Of a DNA stretch of 64,000 nucleotides, positions 10,121-18,408 are shown piece by piece. The notes under the pieces were generated by a model. That model did no database searches. It was not told the origin of the DNA and worked only from the letters and a program-made list of their open reading frames with translations. How positions within the stretch are numbered: the first letter of the stretch is position 1; each line of letters starts with the position of its first letter. A program made the translations under genes and the position numbers. The stretch comes from Pseudomonas inefficax (GTDB lineage: Bacteria; Pseudomonadota; Gammaproteobacteria; Pseudomonadales; Pseudomonadaceae), in the NCBI RefSeq assembly GCF_900277125.1, contig NZ_OPYN01000123.1, forward strand, positions 84,912 through 148,911, written 5' to 3'.

Positions 10121-10906
10121 TCAACCCTTCTTCTTGCGCGAACTGGTCAGGCCCAGGTACATGATGACCATGCTAGCCACCCCGACCAGTACCAGCGAAG
10201 GCAGTACTTGGTGCAGGGAGACGCGAAACTCCTGGGCGGCGTACCCTCTGGGGTAGCCACCGATCACCACGTAGCCATACTTCTCGGATACCGTTTGCTC
10301 GGTGAATTCGACCTGGGAGGGGCGTTGTGCATCGCGGCTGTCTCCCTCGCTCCAGATATACAGGTCGTTGAATTCCAGCAGCAATGTCAGGCCGTCCTGG
10401 AAGGCACGCAGTTCGTCACGCAACTGCCGACCGTACGCTGTTGCGATTATCCCGGGGTCGCTGTTTGGTTTCTGGATCTTTATGATCGCCGCGTTAGGCG
10501 ACGACGGTGCGTCGAACGCCAGTTGCGTCTGCCGTCCGGACAGGGAAAAAGCCGAGATATATGCCAAAGGGTCCATATCCGTCGCACAATACGCTTGTTG
10601 GTTGCGGGTGAGTATCAATGAGCGAAGATGCGGGTTATTGGCAACTCTTTGCTCCAGGATGTCGAGCACTTCGTCACATGGCTTGCCTGCCAATGGCAGG
10701 ATCGAGTCCAGATCGGCTTCCATGCGGCCCAGTGCCTGATCGATGCTGAAAACAGCCTCTTGAACGGAAACCTTGGCATTTTCCTCAAGTTTTCTGTCCA
10801 GCTGATAGTCCATCATCAGTAACCCGGATAGCACCGGTATTGCGCCGATGGACAATATCAAAAGTAATTTTCGCCAGTTGATGCCGACACTCGGTATTGC
10901 TGCCAT
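10121..10906 (-). CDS. Stand-alone CSS-motif periplasmic sensor protein lacking an EAL domain
   Basis: A 261-residue membrane protein with the same layout as the sensor half of CSS-EAL phosphodiesterases: N-terminal membrane segment (LLLILSIGAIPVLSGLLMM), periplasmic domain with cysteines in GKPCDEV and QAYCATDM, and a second membrane segment (VLPSLVLVGVASMVIMYLGL). It ends seven residues later with SSRKKKG. The canonical CSS triplet reads CAT here. No EAL remnant follows before the hpd terminator. It could be a natural sensor-only protein acting on a partner, or a relic that lost its output domain. The frame is intact and codon use normal, which favours a real gene. Confidence 0.75.
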   Translation of the reverse strand: MAAIPSVGINWRKLLLILSIGAIPVLSGLLMMDYQLDRKLEENAKVSVQEAVFSIDQALGRMEADLDSILPLAGKPCDEVLDILEQRVANNPHLRSLILTRNQQAYCATDMDPLAYISAFSLSGRQTQLAFDAPSSPNAAIIKIQKPNSDPGIIATAYGRQLRDELRAFQDGLTLLLEFNDLYIWSEGDSRDAQRPSQVEFTEQTVSEKYGYVVIGGYPRGYAAQEFRVSLHQVLPSLVLVGVASMVIMYLGLTSSRKKKG

Positions 10907-11032
10907 AGGACCGCCGCTCCGTTGAACCTTGCTGTTCGGGTTGAACAGGTCAGCGCTGATCCTATGTACTTGATGAAGCTTCGGCTGTAGGCCAAAAGTG
11001 TTGCGGTTTTACAGAAAAGCAGAAGCAGGTTG

Positions 11033-11725
11033 TCAGCCTTCCTTCAGTCGATCGAGCACTTTTTTGGCCAGCAGGGCCGTGGAAGCCGGGTTCTGCCCGG
11101 TGATCAGCCGATCATCGGCCACCACGAACGGCTGCCAGGGGTCATCATGCTTGCTGTAGGTACCGCCGCGGGCGCGCAGCTCATTTTCGGTCAGGAAGGG
11201 GACCACCTTGTCCAACTCGGCTAACTTCTCCTCGGTATTGGAGAAGCCGGTCACCTGACGGCCCTTGAGCAACAGGCTGTTGTCGCTGAGCTTGATGTTC
11301 AGCAGGCCGACAACGCCATGGCAGACCGCTGCGACTATGCCCTTGTGCTCGTAGATCCGACGGGCCAGCTCTTGCAGCGGCTGGTTGTCGGGAAAGTCAT
11401 ACATTACGCCGTGCCCACCGGTGTAGTAGATGACGCTGTACTCTTCTGCCTTCGCCTTCACCTGGCCAGGGCTCGAGGTGTTGCCCAGGCGGGCCATGAA
11501 GCGCTTGTCGTCATACCACTGCCAATCCAGGTCGGGGGCCATCTGCAGGCTATGCGGGTCGACAGGCACGTAGCCACCCAGCGGGCTGACGTAATCGACC
11601 GAGTGACCGGCTTTTTCGACTTGTTCGACAAAGTGCACGGCTTCCCCCAGCCACAACCCGGTCGCCCGCTTGAGGGACGGATACTTGGCTGTGTTGGTCA
11701 GCACCACCAGCATTTTCTTGCTCAT
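11033..11725 (-). CDS. DJ-1/PfpI superfamily protein (type 1 glutamine amidotransferase-like)
   Basis: A 230-residue cytosolic protein of the DJ-1/ThiJ/PfpI superfamily. The nucleophile elbow is clear (GIVAAVCHGVVGLLN, cysteine near residue 126), preceded by a conserved YYTGGHGVMYDFPDN segment. Homologues include Hsp31-like glyoxalases, chaperones and deglycases; the present activity is not predictable. GGGAGC sits seven bases before the ATG at 11725. A GTG two codons upstream is too close to that site to be the start. It is a single gene, divergent from the hybrid kinase at 11.9 kb. Confidence 0.88.
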   Translation of the reverse strand: MSKKMLVVLTNTAKYPSLKRATGLWLGEAVHFVEQVEKAGHSVDYVSPLGGYVPVDPHSLQMAPDLDWQWYDDKRFMARLGNTSSPGQVKAKAEEYSVIYYTGGHGVMYDFPDNQPLQELARRIYEHKGIVAAVCHGVVGLLNIKLSDNSLLLKGRQVTGFSNTEEKLAELDKVVPFLTENELRARGGTYSKHDDPWQPFVVADDRLITGQNPASTALLAKKVLDRLKEG

Positions 11726-11899
11726 GACCACGCTCCCGTCGGCAACCTGAATGGGCCGTTGCTCCCTGGCCCGAGGGAAAACCTAATGAGCATAGCTCTC
11801 AGGTGCCAGTACGCCATATTGCGTGGCGTGTGTTGTGCTAACGTGAATCACATCCACGGGGCGCCCGTACTTTCCCTGAACCATGCTGGAGTCACGATA

Positions 11900-13966
11900 G
11901 TGGTCGCAAATGGTACGCCGCCCGAGCCTGCGTCGAAGATCATCCTGCAGCCGCCTGTGCCGGCACCCGTCGACCTCATGGGCGAACGGATTGTTCGGTT
12001 CGATTGGGGCAGCACATCGCTCGGGCCGCTGCCGCGCTGGTCGGCCTCGCTGCGCATTGCCGTCGACGTGATGCACTTGTCACCGTTACCGTGCGCCGTG
12101 GTCTGGGGGCCAGACCTGTGCGTGGTCCACAATGAAGGCTACCGGGCATTGCGGCCGGTTGCCCCGGACGCATTGGGCATGGCCTTCGATGCGCTGTGGA
12201 GCGATGTATGGCCGGCGATGGGCCCCTGGGTTTTCAAGGCGCTCGATGGGCACTCCAGCTTTGTCGAGGACCCACCACTGCGTATTGTCAGCGGCGAGGG
12301 CGGGGAGCCGTTGTGGTGTGCGTTCGGCTTCACACCGTTGCACGATGAGTTGGGCAACGTGGCAGGGTTTCTGCACGCGGTGATCGAGACCACGGCCAGC
12401 GTCGAGGCGCACCGCCACTGGCGTGAGCAGGCGCAAGGCTTCGAGCGGCAGGTCGAGCGACACCAGGTAGAGCGCGAGCAGTTCTGGCAGTTGTCGCGTG
12501 ATGCGATGATCACGGTTACACCCGAGCTGAAGGTGCATGCCGCCAACCCCGCCTTGTACCGTACTCTGGGTTGGGCCGAGGAGCAGATACGGGGCATACC
12601 GGTGCTGGACTTGGTACATCCGGCGGATCGCGCCGAGGTTCAGGTGGCAATTTCCGGGTGCCTGCAATACCGCAATGCCGAGCAGATAGAGACGCGCCTG
12701 CGCCACCTCGATGGCCATTACCACTGTTTTCGCTGGAGTGCACGGTTCGATGGCAGCCTGCTGACTGCCGTAGGCCGGGACATTACCGAGGAACGTGAGG
12801 AGGCCGCTCGTCAATCCGAAGCCCTGATGCGCAACAACGAACGCCTGGAGTTGGTTGGCCAGTTGGCCGGGGGCATTGGGCATGAGCTGAACAACTTGTT
12901 GTCCGGCATCGGCGGCAGCCTCGAGTTGCTGCAACGGCGCCTGCAGGAAGGCCGGCTGGAGCGGGTAGAGGCCTATGTCGAGGTGGCGCATGATTCGGTG
13001 CAGCGTGCCATGGAGCTGACCCATCGCTTGCTGGCGTTTTCACGTCATCAACCATTGGCGCCCAGGCCGCTGGACTTCAACCGGCAATTGCGCCTGAGCG
13101 AACCACTGCTGCGGAGCACGCTGGGCGCGGAGATGCGTTTGCACTGGCAGCTGGATGTAACGCCGTGGGCGGTAAACCTTGATGTTTGCCAGCTTGAAAA
13201 TGCCTTGATCAATCTTTGCGCCAATGCCCGCGAAGCGTGCCTGGAACGCGGTAATGTCACGCTGCGCAGCTTCAACCAGCGGCTGACGACATGGTTCCCG
13301 GATGAGGGTGGCCTGCCGCCAGGCGATTACGTTGCCTTGCATGTGGAGGATGATGGCCATGGCATGTCGCCGGTGGACATTGCCAGGGCCTTCGAACCGT
13401 TCTTCACCACCAAGCCGATCGGGCATGGCTCAGGCCTTGGCTTGTCGATGGTGTATGGTTTTGTCGGCCAGTCGGGGGGCTACGCCTGGATCGAGTCGGC
13501 GCCGAACCAGGGCACCAAGGTCTGCATGCTTTTTCCACGGTGCCTTGATTCGGTACCTGAGGCGCCCGCGGTGGTGCAGCGCTCGCAGCGCATGGCCGGC
13601 GGGCAGCGCCTGTTGCTGGTGGATGACGAACTCGGTTTGCGCGCGGTAATGCGCGAATACCTGACCGAGCGTGGTTTCGAGGTCATTGATGTGGGCGACG
13701 CCAATAGTGCACTGGAGCGCTTCCACCATGACGGCCCGTACGACCTGGTGGTCACCGATGTCGGCTTGCCGGGTGGTTTCAGTGGCCGTCAGGTGGCCAA
13801 GGTCATGCGCATGCAGTGGCCGCTGCAGAAGATCCTGTTCATCACCGGTTATGCGGGCCAGCCGATCGATGCGCAGCTGCTCGAACAGCCGGGCACGGCA
13901 TTGATGAACAAGCCGTTCCCGCTGGCGGACCTTTTTGATGAGGCGCTACGTTTGCTCGAGGGGTGA
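11900..13966 (+). CDS. PAS-containing hybrid sensor histidine kinase with C-terminal receiver
   Basis: The frame is open further upstream, but CTGGAG eight bases before a GTG at 11900 marks the best start, giving 688 residues. There is no membrane segment. Residues about 50-170 are a PAS/GAF-like domain (PLPCAVVWGPDLCVVHNEGYR). A PAS domain at about 200-300 (ITVTPELKVHAANPALYRTLGW) is followed by a kinase core with the phospho-histidine in LAGGIGHELNNLLSGIGG and ATPase boxes (NALINLCANAREA, DDGHGM, GSGLGLSMVYG). A receiver ends the protein (LLLVDDELGLR ... LVVTDVGLPG). An ATG at 11980 is an alternative start. It converges on a second hybrid kinase across six bases. Signal and target are unknown. 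Confidence 0.85.
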   Translation: MVANGTPPEPASKIILQPPVPAPVDLMGERIVRFDWGSTSLGPLPRWSASLRIAVDVMHLSPLPCAVVWGPDLCVVHNEGYRALRPVAPDALGMAFDALWSDVWPAMGPWVFKALDGHSSFVEDPPLRIVSGEGGEPLWCAFGFTPLHDELGNVAGFLHAVIETTASVEAHRHWREQAQGFERQVERHQVEREQFWQLSRDAMITVTPELKVHAANPALYRTLGWAEEQIRGIPVLDLVHPADRAEVQVAISGCLQYRNAEQIETRLRHLDGHYHCFRWSARFDGSLLTAVGRDITEEREEAARQSEALMRNNERLELVGQLAGGIGHELNNLLSGIGGSLELLQRRLQEGRLERVEAYVEVAHDSVQRAMELTHRLLAFSRHQPLAPRPLDFNRQLRLSEPLLRSTLGAEMRLHWQLDVTPWAVNLDVCQLENALINLCANAREACLERGNVTLRSFNQRLTTWFPDEGGLPPGDYVALHVEDDGHGMSPVDIARAFEPFFTTKPIGHGSGLGLSMVYGFVGQSGGYAWIESAPNQGTKVCMLFPRCLDSVPEAPAVVQRSQRMAGGQRLLLVDDELGLRAVMREYLTERGFEVIDVGDANSALERFHHDGPYDLVVTDVGLPGGFSGRQVAKVMRMQWPLQKILFITGYAGQPIDAQLLEQPGTALMNKPFPLADLFDEALRLLEG

Positions 13967-13972
13967 TGTGGT

Positions 13973-15589
13973 TCAGTGCTTGCCCAGTATCTGGGTCACC
14001 TGGGCCTGCAACTGCTTCAGCTCGAAGGGCTTGCAGATCAGGTGCATCCCCGCCTCCAGGAAACCCTCGCGGGCCATGGCCGTTTCCGCATAGCCGGTAA
14101 TGAACAAGACCGGCAGGCGTGGGCGCAGGCTGCGTGCAATCTCGGCCAACTGGCGGCCATTCATGCCGGGCAAACCGACATCGCTGACCAGCAGATCCAC
14201 CGGTTGGGTCGAGCGCAGTACCTTCAGGCCCTCATTGGCATCGGCGGCACTGTGGCAGGCGAAGCCATCCTCGCGCAGAGCCTGGCACAGTAAGTGGCGT
14301 ACATGCGGGTCGTCCTCGACAACCAGCACGTGATGGCCCTGGTAACCTCGCACGGGCTGTACGGGTTTGACCGGTGCCTGGCCCTGGTCGACATGGCGCG
14401 GCAGGTACAAGTCCACCCGGGTCCCCTGGCCGATCTGGCTGTGCAGGGTGACGTGACCACGGGATTGCTTGCTGAAGCCATACACCATCGACAGGCCCAG
14501 GCCGATGCCCTGGCCGATCGCCTTGGTGCTGAAGAACGGCTCGAAGGCATGCTCCAGCGTGCTTTGCGCCATGCCCTGGCCGTCATCGATGATGCGCAGG
14601 CGTACATAGTCGCCAGCGCACAGGGCACCGCCGGGGAATTGCCCGGCGCCGATGTGCTGGTTACTTGCCTCGATGCGCAGTTGGCCGCCATTGGGCATGG
14701 CTTCGCAGGCATTGAGCAGCAGGTTTTCGAGGGCTTCGTGCAACTGCTGGTCATCGGCTTCTACGGACCACAGGCCCTTGTCGATTTGCACCTGCAGGGT
14801 CACGGCCGGGGTAAGGCAAGCCGTCAGGCGCTTTGTCTGGAGCAGGTCGTGCAGGTCTATCTGCTGGCTGTGCAGCGATTGCCGAGAAGAGAAGGCCAGC
14901 AGACGGTGGGTCAGACGGGCTGCGCGTGACACGGCCTCGCGGCCCATGCGTAGCACGTTGTCCAAGCCATCGCTGCGGCCCTGGCGCAAGCGCCGGTCGA
15001 TAAGCTCGAAGCTGCCGCCAATGCTGGTGAGCAGGTTGTTGAAGTCATGGGCGACCCCACCGGCCAGTTGGCCTATAGCCTCCATCTTGCGCGTCTGATG
15101 GCGGGCGAACTCGCTGCGCTGCTGCGCTTCGCCGGGAGGTGCGGCCAGGGCATCAAGGCGTTGCTGCAGGGTCTGCAACTGGTCGCGCGCCAGGTATTGC
15201 CGGCGCCGGTTGCGCAGGGCGGACTGGGTCACGTGCAGCAGCTGGGCGGTTTCGAACGGTGCGACCAGCACGGCCAGATTGCCCACCGGGTGGTTGGTCG
15301 AGCCCTTGGCTGTTTGGTCCCCTTGTCCGAGCAGTACGATGGGCAGGTCCGACCAGCACGGTTGCTGGTCGATGAATGCCTGCAGCGATGCGCTTGGGCC
15401 CTGCTCGAACACTTGCTCGGCAATGATCGCCAGGCCCGCGCCTTCGGCCAGGCGGGCTTGCAGGTTGGCCAAGTCAACCGCGCACAGGCTTTCGATGCCC
15501 GCGCAAGCGAGCAGGCGCGCAATATCCGCGGCTATTGGCGGGGGCGCCAGGATCAATGCACGTTCGTCCAGCGCCAACGAACTGGCCAA
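13973..15589 (-). CDS. Hybrid histidine kinase with degenerate N-terminal receiver and C-terminal receiver
   Basis: About 538 residues and no membrane segment. The N-terminal 130 residues look like a receiver-like fold without a clear phospho-acceptor (ALILAPPPIAADIARLLACAG). The kinase core has the histidine in LAGGVAHDFNNLLTSIGGSF and ATPase motifs NLLLNACEAMPNGG, DDGQGMAQ and GIGLGLSMVYGFSKQS. A C-terminal receiver (VLVVEDDPHVRHLL ... LLVSDVGLPGMNGRQ) follows. I placed the start at a TTG at 15589 because AGGAGA lies seven bases before it. A GTG at 15622 in frame would add eleven residues. It resembles its convergent neighbour in the kinase and receiver parts, so the two may be old duplicates. 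Confidence 0.83.
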   Translation of the reverse strand: MASSLALDERALILAPPPIAADIARLLACAGIESLCAVDLANLQARLAEGAGLAIIAEQVFEQGPSASLQAFIDQQPCWSDLPIVLLGQGDQTAKGSTNHPVGNLAVLVAPFETAQLLHVTQSALRNRRRQYLARDQLQTLQQRLDALAAPPGEAQQRSEFARHQTRKMEAIGQLAGGVAHDFNNLLTSIGGSFELIDRRLRQGRSDGLDNVLRMGREAVSRAARLTHRLLAFSSRQSLHSQQIDLHDLLQTKRLTACLTPAVTLQVQIDKGLWSVEADDQQLHEALENLLLNACEAMPNGGQLRIEASNQHIGAGQFPGGALCAGDYVRLRIIDDGQGMAQSTLEHAFEPFFSTKAIGQGIGLGLSMVYGFSKQSRGHVTLHSQIGQGTRVDLYLPRHVDQGQAPVKPVQPVRGYQGHHVLVVEDDPHVRHLLCQALREDGFACHSAADANEGLKVLRSTQPVDLLVSDVGLPGMNGRQLAEIARSLRPRLPVLFITGYAETAMAREGFLEAGMHLICKPFELKQLQAQVTQILGKH

Positions 15590-15668
15590 AACGACTCTCC
15601 TGTAGGGTAGCCCGATATCCACTGGACCTCGGGCATAGCCCCAGGGTTCAACAATTTTCGGACATTGC

Positions 15669-16724
15669 CTACAGGCCCTGTTGCAGGACGGGGTCGTCCG
15701 GGTTCTGCCGCTCCAGCTCGGCCAGCAGCACCTGTACGTTCTGCAATTGGCCGGTTTCCTTCCAGTACTGGATCAGCAGCACCCGCGCCCGGCGATTGGC
15801 CGGCTGACGGCTGAGCACGGTTTCCAGTTGCTTTTGCGCGGCGTCGACTTGTTCCAGCTCATGCAGGGTTACCGCAAGTGTATAGCGATAGTCGGCGTTG
15901 TCCGGGTCCAGTTCGACGGCGCGGGACAAGGCCAGCAGTGCGTACTCGCGCTGTTCGTGACGGTTCAGCCAGAGCCCCAGTTCGTGCTGCAGAAAAGCCG
16001 AGTCGGGGCTCAGCGCCAGGGCTTTGCCCAGTACCTGACGCGAGGCATCGTGGTGGCCCTGGCGTTCCAGCAGGCGTACCTGGGTCGCCAGTGCGTCGAG
16101 GTTGCCTGGTGCTACCGTCAGGGCACGTTGCAGGGCGGTGGCGGCCAGGGTGTAGTCGTTTTCGTGCAGGTACAGGCGCGCCAGGTGGACCTGGGCGTCG
16201 GCGTCTTCGGGTTGTTGCTCCAGGGCCTGCTGGTATTGCTCCAGGGCGACCTGTAGCGGGCCGAAATACAGGCCGATGTCATCCGGGGCAAGGCCGAGCA
16301 GGGCATCTACTGCGGCGAAGCGCACGCTTTGTTCGTCGTCGTCCAGCAGTGGGCCTAGCACCAGGCTGCGCTGCGCCGCTGGCAGCAGGCGGCGGATACC
16401 GGCAATGGCTGCGCGGCGCACCAGCGGGTCGGCATGCTCGAGGTCCTGGCGGGCGAGTTTCAATGCCTGGGGCGAAGGGTAGTTGGGCAGTTCGGCATAC
16501 AAGGCCGCCCGGCGGATGGGCGGCAGATCCGTGCGCTGCAATTGTTGGTACAGCAGCCGTGCAGCGCCGGGCTGGCCCTCATGAGCCTGGCGCAGGGCCT
16601 TGGCGTAGCTGTGGGGCGGGAGGGTTGGCGGGGCTGGTGGAGTGTCGCGCCACAGGTAGCCGAACAGGGCCGATACCAGGATCAACAGCAGCAGGGCGAT
16701 CAGGTAGCGGTTGCGTCTGGGCAT
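15669..16724 (-). CDS. Membrane-anchored TPR/HEAT-repeat protein
   Basis: A 351-residue protein with one N-terminal membrane anchor (YLIALLLLILVSALFGYLW) after a basic MPRRNR start, so the bulk faces the periplasm. Residues about 70-170 contain HEAT-like units (DPLVRRAAIAGIRRLLP, DDEQSVRFAAVDALLGLAP). Residues about 180-345 are tetratricopeptide repeats (DADAQVHLARLYLHENDYTLAATALQRALTVAPGNL and similar). This suggests protein-protein scaffolding. No enzymatic motif is visible. The start at 16724 gives a clean signal anchor; an upstream in-frame extension is rich in arginine and serine and partly translates a repeat hairpin, so I exclude it. Confidence 0.8.
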   Translation of the reverse strand: MPRRNRYLIALLLLILVSALFGYLWRDTPPAPPTLPPHSYAKALRQAHEGQPGAARLLYQQLQRTDLPPIRRAALYAELPNYPSPQALKLARQDLEHADPLVRRAAIAGIRRLLPAAQRSLVLGPLLDDDEQSVRFAAVDALLGLAPDDIGLYFGPLQVALEQYQQALEQQPEDADAQVHLARLYLHENDYTLAATALQRALTVAPGNLDALATQVRLLERQGHHDASRQVLGKALALSPDSAFLQHELGLWLNRHEQREYALLALSRAVELDPDNADYRYTLAVTLHELEQVDAAQKQLETVLSRQPANRRARVLLIQYWKETGQLQNVQVLLAELERQNPDDPVLQQGL

Positions 16725-16834
16725 CGGACGATCCGTGGCGGCGGGAAGGGCAGAGCTTGGGCTAGCTGGGGGGTAAATGCAACCGAGTGAGGGCTGACAG
16801 GTGCCTGGCTCGGTTTTTTTGGGGGGGCACAAAT

Positions 16835-16872
16835 CGAGCGCCGCGCGGGCGGCGCTCGATCTCACAGGCGCT
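16835..16872. repeat. Dispersed hairpin repeat (copy 1)
   Basis: A 22-base hairpin GAGCGCCGC-GCGG-GCGGCGCTC followed by GATCTCACAGGCGC. The same 38 bases occur at 34372-34409 with one difference. Both copies lie just outside gene ends, as a mobile terminator-like repeat would. Confidence 0.7.
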
Positions 16873-16912
16873 GAAGATTCAGAGGCATGCACCCTGCACC
16901 CACAATCAGCAT

Positions 16913-16944
16913 AAAAAAGCCCCGCGGACCAAGGCCTGCGGGGC
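16913..16944 (-). terminator. Rho-independent terminator of mexEF-oprN
   Basis: On the minus strand, GCCCCGCAGG-CCTTGGT-CCGCGGGGC-TTTTTT forms a strong stem followed by six T. It lies 49 bases past the oprN stop codon. Confidence 0.88.
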
Positions 16945-16992
16945 AAACGGTTGGGGGAGGAGCCAACCAAAGGAGTCGTTGAAACGGGCGTA

Positions 16993-18408
16993 TCAGCGCG
17001 CGCTGGCTACAGTCTCCGGTTGCCAGCCGCCGCCCAGGGCCTTGTAGATGGAGACGATGCCGCGGTACAGCTCGACTTCACCCTGGGCCTGGGCATCTTC
17101 AGCGCTCAGCCGCTCACGTTCGGCATCGAGCAGCACCAGGTAGTCCACCGTACCCTCGCGATAACGAATCGAGGCCAGTTCCGCCGCCTTGCGGCTGGCG
17201 TCGCTCTGGCGCATCAGCGACAACAGCCGCTGCTGGGTCTTGTCGTAGTCGCTGAAGGCGTTGGCCGATTCTTCCAGGGCCAGCAACACCTGCTGTTCAT
17301 AGTTGGCCAGTGCCCCTTCGGCATCGGCCTTGGCACCGCGCAGGCGGGCGCGCACGCTGCCCAGGTCGAAGGCGGCCCAGGTGATGCTCGGGCCCAACGC
17401 CCAGGCATTGGCTGCCGAGGAGCCTATCTGCGAGCCACGGGCGGCAGTAAAGCCGAGGAAGCCGCTGAGGCTGACGCGCGGGAACAGGTCGGCGGTTGCC
17501 ACGCCAACGTTGGCGGTGGCAGCCGCCAGTTGGCGTTCGGCGCTACGGATGTCCGGGCGGCGGCGCAGCAGTTCTCCCGGGTCTCCCACCGGTAGCGCCT
17601 TGGCGATGGCCGGCAGGGCCTTGGGCGACAGGTCGACGCTGAGCGCCTCGGGGCGCTGGCCGAGCAGAGTGGCGATGCGATGCCGGGCCCGCGCCTGTTC
17701 CGCCTGCAGTTGCGGTACGGTGGCTTCGACCCCGGCCAGGCGCGCGTCGGCCCGCACCACGTCAAGGTCGTTGCCCACGCCGGCATCGCGCAGGGTTTCG
17801 GTGATGGCCCGCGATTCCTGCTGGGTCTTGAGGTTGGCCAGGGCGATCTTCTCGCGCAACTGCGCGCCGCGCAGCTGGCCGTAGGCATCGACCAGCTCGG
17901 CGATCAGGCTGACCTGCAGCTGTTGCAGGTCAGCTGCGGCTACCGCTTCCTGGGCCTCGCTGGCTTCGATCTGGCGCTGGATGCGGCCGAACAGGTCAAG
18001 TTCCCAGGCCATGTCCAGGCCCAGGTCGTAGCGCTCGCTGTTAACCCGTTGCGTGGTCTGGCCGGGGACCTGGCCCTTGCCGATGTCGCTGCTGGCGCGG
18101 CTGGTGACCACCGGGAACTGGTCGTTCTCGGCATCTTCACGGATCGAGCGGGCCGACTTCAGGCGGGCAAAGGCCACGCGCAGGTCACGGTTGCCGTCCA
18201 GCGAAGCCTGCACCAGCTGGTTCAGCACTGGGTCGTCGAACTGCTTCCACCACAGGCCTTCGAAACGGCTACGGTCGTAAGCCTTGGCCTGTACATCGCT
18301 GGCCAGTTGCGCGGGCTCGGTGGCCGGCGCCTGGTAGTCCGGGCCTACCGCGCAGGCCGCCAGGGCCAGCGCCAGCAGGCTCGGGGTCAAGGGTTTGAGC
18401 AGGTTCAT
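16993..18408 (-). CDS. oprN: RND efflux outer-membrane lipoprotein, OprN-like
   Basis: A 471-residue outer-membrane channel of the TolC/NodT family. The N-terminus has a lipoprotein signal with lipobox LAAC (cysteine at about residue 19) followed by AVGPDYQAP, typical of OprM/OprN proteins. Two repeated halves are visible (FARLKSARSIREDAENDQFP, ERQLAAATANVGVATADLFPRVSLSGFLG). It completes a tripartite pump with MexE and MexF. Its ATG overlaps the mexF stop by four bases (ATGA), so the two are translationally coupled. A rho-independent terminator follows. Confidence 0.93.
   Translation of the reverse strand: MNLLKPLTPSLLALALAACAVGPDYQAPATEPAQLASDVQAKAYDRSRFEGLWWKQFDDPVLNQLVQASLDGNRDLRVAFARLKSARSIREDAENDQFPVVTSRASSDIGKGQVPGQTTQRVNSERYDLGLDMAWELDLFGRIQRQIEASEAQEAVAAADLQQLQVSLIAELVDAYGQLRGAQLREKIALANLKTQQESRAITETLRDAGVGNDLDVVRADARLAGVEATVPQLQAEQARARHRIATLLGQRPEALSVDLSPKALPAIAKALPVGDPGELLRRRPDIRSAERQLAAATANVGVATADLFPRVSLSGFLGFTAARGSQIGSSAANAWALGPSITWAAFDLGSVRARLRGAKADAEGALANYEQQVLLALEESANAFSDYDKTQQRLLSLMRQSDASRKAAELASIRYREGTVDYLVLLDAERERLSAEDAQAQGEVELYRGIVSIYKALGGGWQPETVASAR

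Noticed and set aside
11318..11899. Upstream in-frame extension of the hybrid kinase at 11.9 kb
   Set aside because: It runs antisense through the DJ-1/PfpI gene. The GTG at 11900 has the better ribosome site and gives a sensible N-terminus.
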